Of a stretch of 64,000 nt of DNA, positions 60,857-64,000 are shown piece after piece. Under the pieces are notes generated by a model. That model saw nothing but the letters and a program-made list of their open reading frames with translations, was not told the DNA's origin and ran no database searches. The first letter of the stretch is position 1. Each line of letters opens with the position of its first letter. The stretch covers positions 23,781 to 87,780 of the forward strand of contig JABLXR010000015.1 of the NCBI GenBank assembly GCA_013178015.1, in the 5' to 3' direction. The DNA is from Anaerolineae bacterium (GTDB lineage Bacteria > Chloroflexota > Anaerolineae > DRVO01). Made by a program: the position numbers and the translations under genes.

Positions 60857-60886
60857 TTGACATCGCGGGCCAGACGGGTGCATAAG
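60857..60886 (+). promoter_or_regulatory. sigma70 promoter of the Gfo/Idh/MocA gene
   Basis: TTGACA (60857-60862), an 18-base spacer and CATAAG (60881-60886) lie about 40 bases before the start codon. Confidence 0.6.
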
Positions 60887-60922
60887 CTCTCAGGCAGCCA
60901 CAACCGCACCAGCGGAGGAAAA

Positions 60923-61912
60923 ATGTCCGACAAGGTCCGTATCGGCTTCATCGGCGCCGGCAACATCGCCCGCGGCCACGCCACCCGTCTGCACGAGAGC
61001 GGCCTGGCTCAAGTCGTGAGCCTGGCCGACCCCAGCGAGCAAAGCCTGGCCAAGCTCATCGCCGCGCGCCCCGAGCTCGCCGAAGTCCCCACCTTCTCCG
61101 ACTACCGAGAGATGTTGGAGAAGGTGGAGCTCGACGCAGTGGAGATCCATTCGCCTCATTGCTTTCACCCCCAGCAGATCCTCGACTCTCTGGATGCGGG
61201 CAAGCACGTGCTCTGCGAGAAGCCTCTGACTTCCACCGTGTCCGAGGCGCATCAAGTGATCGCCAAGCGCGACGAGACGGGCAAGGTGCTCATGATCTCC
61301 TATCAGCGCCACTACGTCCCCGCCTACCGCTACATGCGGGAGATGGCGGTGGGCGGTAAGCTAGGCCAACTCAATACCGTCGCCCTCACCCTCACCCAGA
61401 ACTGGCTCCGCAGCAGCGCTGGCACCTGGCGCCAGGACGCCAAGCTCTCCTGCGGCGGCCAACTGAACGACTCGGGCAGCCATGTGGTGGACATGATGCT
61501 CTGGTGCAGCGGCCTTCGAGCCAAAGAGGTCTACGCTCAGATGAACAACTTCCACCTGGAAGTGGATGTGGATAGCGCCATCACGGTGCGGTTCGAGAGC
61601 GGCGCCATCGGCAACGTCACCGTCCTGGGCAGCACGCCCGGCTACTGGGAGATGTTCGGCATCTACGGCAGCGAAGGCAGCGTGATGTACGACAACATCG
61701 GCGGGCTACAGCAGCACCTGGTGGGCAGCCAGCCTGAGCGCCCGTCCCTGGGCGAGCCGGAGAGCAACCCAGACCTGAACTTCGTGCGCGCCATCATGGG
61801 GCTGGAGGAAGTGGAGGTGCCGGCCGAATGCGGCCTACGGGTCATAGAGCTCACCGAGGCCGCCTGGCGCTCCGCCAAGCTCGACCGGCCAGTGGAGGTG
61901 GCCGGGCTCTAG
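60923..61912 (+). CDS. Gfo/Idh/MocA-family oxidoreductase
   Basis: A 329-residue NAD(P)-dependent sugar oxidoreductase. It starts VRIGFIGAGNIARGHATRLH, with the conserved HVLCEKPLTSTVSEA (Lys of EKP) and SGSHVVDMMLWCSG (catalytic His). It has the normal Gfo length. ATG 60923 has GGAGGAAA upstream. It stands alone with its own promoter; the substrate is unknown, probably a sugar or inositol derivative. Confidence 0.92.
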   Translation: MSDKVRIGFIGAGNIARGHATRLHESGLAQVVSLADPSEQSLAKLIAARPELAEVPTFSDYREMLEKVELDAVEIHSPHCFHPQQILDSLDAGKHVLCEKPLTSTVSEAHQVIAKRDETGKVLMISYQRHYVPAYRYMREMAVGGKLGQLNTVALTLTQNWLRSSAGTWRQDAKLSCGGQLNDSGSHVVDMMLWCSGLRAKEVYAQMNNFHLEVDVDSAITVRFESGAIGNVTVLGSTPGYWEMFGIYGSEGSVMYDNIGGLQQHLVGSQPERPSLGEPESNPDLNFVRAIMGLEEVEVPAECGLRVIELTEAAWRSAKLDRPVEVAGL

Positions 61913-61919
61913 TCGTTTG

Positions 61920-61957
61920 GGCCCGTAGCCTAGAACCCGGGTTCTAGGCTACGGGCC
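61920..61957. terminator. perfect 19-bp-arm palindrome between convergent genes
   Basis: ggcccgtagcctagaaccc followed directly by gggttctaggctacgggcc forms two perfect 19-base arms without a loop. It lies between the oxidoreductase stop and the PatB gene stop and contains the last PatB codons. It probably ends both transcripts; there is no U-run, so the ending may be Rho-assisted or structural. Confidence 0.55.
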
Positions 61958-63107
61958 TCACTCCTTCCAGCGCCTTCGCCATCCGGTCCAGGGCTTCCTG
62001 CAGCACCCCCCGGCTGCAGGCGAAGTTGAGGCGAACGAACCCCTCGCCTTGGGCGCCGAATGTCGCCCCGTCGCTCAGGTCCACCCGGGCCTCTTCCAGG
62101 AAGAACCGGGATGGCCCGCCGGGCAGGGCCAGCTCCCGGCAGTCCAGCCAGGCGAGGAAGGTGCCTTCCACCGGCGTTATCCTCACCCCGGGCAGGTTCG
62201 CGGCCACGTGGGCAGCCAGGAAGTCGCGGTTGGCCTCCAGGTAGGCTAGCACCTGCTCCAGCCACTCCTGCCCCTCGCGGTAGGCAGCGAGCGCCGCCAC
62301 GAAGCCCAGCACGTTGGGCTCCCCTACCAGTCCCGCCCGAGCCAACTGGTATCGCCGCCGGAGGGCCTCGTCCTCGATGACGGCGAAGGCGCAGTGCAGG
62401 CCGGGGATGTTGTAGGTCTTGCTGGGCGCCATCAGAGTGACGGTGCGCCTTCCCACTTCCGGCGCCAGGGAGGCGATGGGGATGTGCTCGTACCCGCGGT
62501 ACACCAGGTCGCAGTGGATCTCGTCGGAACAGATGATCACCCGGTGACGCAAGCACGTCTCCGCCAGGCGCTCCAGCTCGGCCCGGGTGAACACGCGGCT
62601 CACCGGGTTGTGAGGGCTGCAGAGCAGGAAGAGCCCGGCCTCGGACGCGGCCTCCTCGAAGGCATCCCAATCCACCTGATAGCGACCCCCTTCCCCGCGA
62701 ACCAGGGGCGCCTCCAGTCGCCTGAGGCCGTGCCTACCCGGCGCACTCAGGATGGGAGGGTACACCGGCGGTTGCACCAGCACACCGCGCCCCTCGGCAG
62801 CCAGAGCGCGGCAGGCCAGGTTGAAACCGGCTACCACCCCAGGCAGGAACACCAGTGCCTCGGTCGGCACCTGCCAGCGGTACAGCCGATACAGGCGGTC
62901 CACTATGGCCTCCCGCAGGCCGGCAGGCTCGCACCCATAGCCGAACACACCGTGATCCACTCGCTCATGGAGGGCTCGAACCACCGGCTCCGGGCACAGG
63001 AAATCCATGTCGGCTACAGGCAGGGGCAGCACGCCCGGCGGGCAGGTGCTCCACTTGGAGCTGTCGGAGAGGCGACGGTCAACCGGGGTGTCGAAGTCGT
63101 AGATCAT
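61944..63107 (-). CDS. patB: PatB/MalY-type C-S lyase (PLP aminotransferase fold)
   Basis: A 387-residue fold-type-I PLP enzyme. It starts MIYDFDTPVDRRLSDSSKWS; it has PLPVADMDFLCPEPV, the SPHNPVSRVFT strand and IICSDEIHCDLVY. K230 in LMAPSKTYNIPGLH binds PLP. By family knowledge it splits cystathionine or cysteine conjugates, giving homocysteine or thiols. The ATG is at 63107. Sulfur and thiol metabolism connects it with the bsh genes and cysE, but it is 30 kb away. Confidence 0.88.
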   Translation of the reverse strand: MIYDFDTPVDRRLSDSSKWSTCPPGVLPLPVADMDFLCPEPVVRALHERVDHGVFGYGCEPAGLREAIVDRLYRLYRWQVPTEALVFLPGVVAGFNLACRALAAEGRGVLVQPPVYPPILSAPGRHGLRRLEAPLVRGEGGRYQVDWDAFEEAASEAGLFLLCSPHNPVSRVFTRAELERLAETCLRHRVIICSDEIHCDLVYRGYEHIPIASLAPEVGRRTVTLMAPSKTYNIPGLHCAFAVIEDEALRRRYQLARAGLVGEPNVLGFVAALAAYREGQEWLEQVLAYLEANRDFLAAHVAANLPGVRITPVEGTFLAWLDCRELALPGGPSRFFLEEARVDLSDGATFGAQGEGFVRLNFACSRGVLQEALDRMAKALEGVRPVA

Positions 63108-63157
63108 GTCGAGTTCGTGGTCAAATGAGTGTGAGCGGGGGCACCGGCCACCGCGCC

Positions 63158-64000
63158 CTAGCGAGCCATGACGCCGGCGATCTCGAGCAGGTTCAGGTCC
63201 AGGGCCTTGCGGTTGGCCACTACCTCCTCCAGAGGGGTGGCCACCATCTTGCCATCTACGCTTCCAGCCAACACGCCGTAGCGGCCCTCGGCCAAGTACT
63301 GGACGGCTGCGGCCCCCAACCAGGTGGCTAGCAGCCTGTCGGCGGCCGTCGGGGCCCCTCCCCGCTGCACGTGACCCAGAATGGTCACCCGCAACTGGAA
63401 CCCAATCTCGTCCACGTGCTCGGCGAAGTGCTGTGCCAGTGCCTGGGCGTTGTGCTGCGCTCCCTCGGCCACCACCACGATGGCATGCGGCTTGCCCCGC
63501 CGATAGGCATCGGCCAAAGTGGCGGCCACCTCATCCGGGCTGCAATCAATCTCGGGGATGCAGATGGCCTCGGCGCCCCCGGCGATGCCCACCATTAGAG
63601 CCAGATAGCCACAATCCCGGCCCATGACCTCCACCAGGAAAGCCCTCTCCAGGCTGGAGGCGGTCACCTTCAGTCGATCTATGGCCTCTAGGGCGATGTT
63701 GAGGGCTGTGTCCACCCCGATGGTGATGTCGGAGCCGTAGAGGTCGTTGTCTATGGTGGAGGCCACCCCCACCACCGGGAAGCCCATCTGAGAGAGGGCG
63801 TAGGCGCCCTGCTGGGATCCGCTCCCCCCGATGACCACCAGCGCATCTATGCCCTCCTTGTTCAGGTTGCGCAGGGCCCGGCACCGACCCTCCTCGGTGT
63901 GGAACTCAGGCGAGCGGGCCGTGCCAGGAAGGTCCCGCCGAGCTGCATCACCCCGCCTACATCCCTCGCCCCCAGGGGGAAGATACTGCCGGCGATGAGG
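63158..64000 (-). pseudogene. pfkA: 6-phosphofructokinase, 5' end outside window, apparent one-base frameshift
   Basis: From 63158 to about 63924 the frame reads the PFK core: VVIGGSGSQQGAYALSQMGF, the catalytic STIDNDLYGSDITIGVDTAL, VEVMGRDCGYLALM and HVQRGGAPTAADRL. Upstream the next frame continues the N-terminal part, LIAGSIFPLGARDVGGVMQL, then GGTFL. At about 63924 the expected LGTARSPEF needs one more base (the sequence reads CTGGCACGG where CTGGGCACGG is expected). This is a true mutation or a sequencing error. The gene may be functional if the base is restored. Confidence 0.75.

Overview
The window is 64 kb of GC-rich, densely coding bacterial DNA with intergenic repeats typical of environmental genomes. 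No rRNA, tRNA, CRISPR array or phage module was recognised. The best guess is a Chloroflexota member, perhaps Anaerolineae-like. The grounds are sugar ABC-transporter lipoproteins with Tat-type leaders and the linker style 'PTPTAEVVEKVVKETVVV', a HtrA with a 'TPTPT' linker, frequent GTG/TTG starts, several URO-D-like, GH4 and MDR genes, and a bacillithiol cluster. This assignment is inference; no marker gene is present.

Layout. 0-5.5 kb: a VapBC-type toxin-antitoxin pair at the edge, an amidohydrolase remnant, a metallophosphoesterase, a URO-D-like gene truncated by an ISAs1-family insertion sequence, and a GH4 glycosidase. 5.6-12.7 kb: a sugar ABC operon (binding protein, two permeases, GH4) divergent from a membrane hybrid histidine kinase, which converges on and overlaps an unusual HTH/pseudo-ATPase/receiver regulator. 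13-19.4 kb: HtrA, a DUF190-CBS protein with the fluoride exporter CrcB under a fluoride riboswitch, an MDR dehydrogenase, a CPBP protein and an SRPBCC protein. 19.4-27 kb: a repeat-rich accessory stretch with a decayed restriction-modification methyltransferase, an intact DNA methyltransferase, a second CPBP protein, and an ABC-2 exporter operon preceded by a promoter, a 28-codon leader peptide and an intrinsic terminator (a likely attenuator). 27-32 kb: a bacillithiol operon (MBL hydrolase, methyltransferase, bshC, bshB1, bshA). 32-42.3 kb: housekeeping and accessory enzymes, with a 152-bp tandem repeat at 34 kb. 42.3-49.4 kb: a second, mirror-image copy of the regulator/hybrid-kinase/ABC-sugar module. 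49.5-55.8 kb: URO-D-like, flavin reductase, serine acetyltransferase, ThuA and UbiA genes, with an inverted copy of the 34-kb repeat. 55.9-60.7 kb: an operon of glycosyltransferase, NarI/DsrM-like membrane protein, HdrD/DsrK-like Fe-S protein, lipoyl H-protein and lipoate ligase. 60.9-64 kb: a Gfo/Idh/MocA oxidoreductase, a PatB-like C-S lyase and a 6-phosphofructokinase with an apparent frameshift.

The strongest candidates for undescribed biology are: (1) the duplicated module of hybrid kinase, HTH/pseudo-HATPase/REC regulator and ABC sugar importer; (2) the HdrDE/DsrMK-like plus GcvH plus LplA operon, which suggests a membrane quinone-linked redox complex with its own lipoylated carrier; (3) the leader-peptide attenuator in front of the ABC exporter; and (4) composite palindromic repeats and 7-8-bp tandem tracts, two of which supply the C-terminal tails of unrelated genes.
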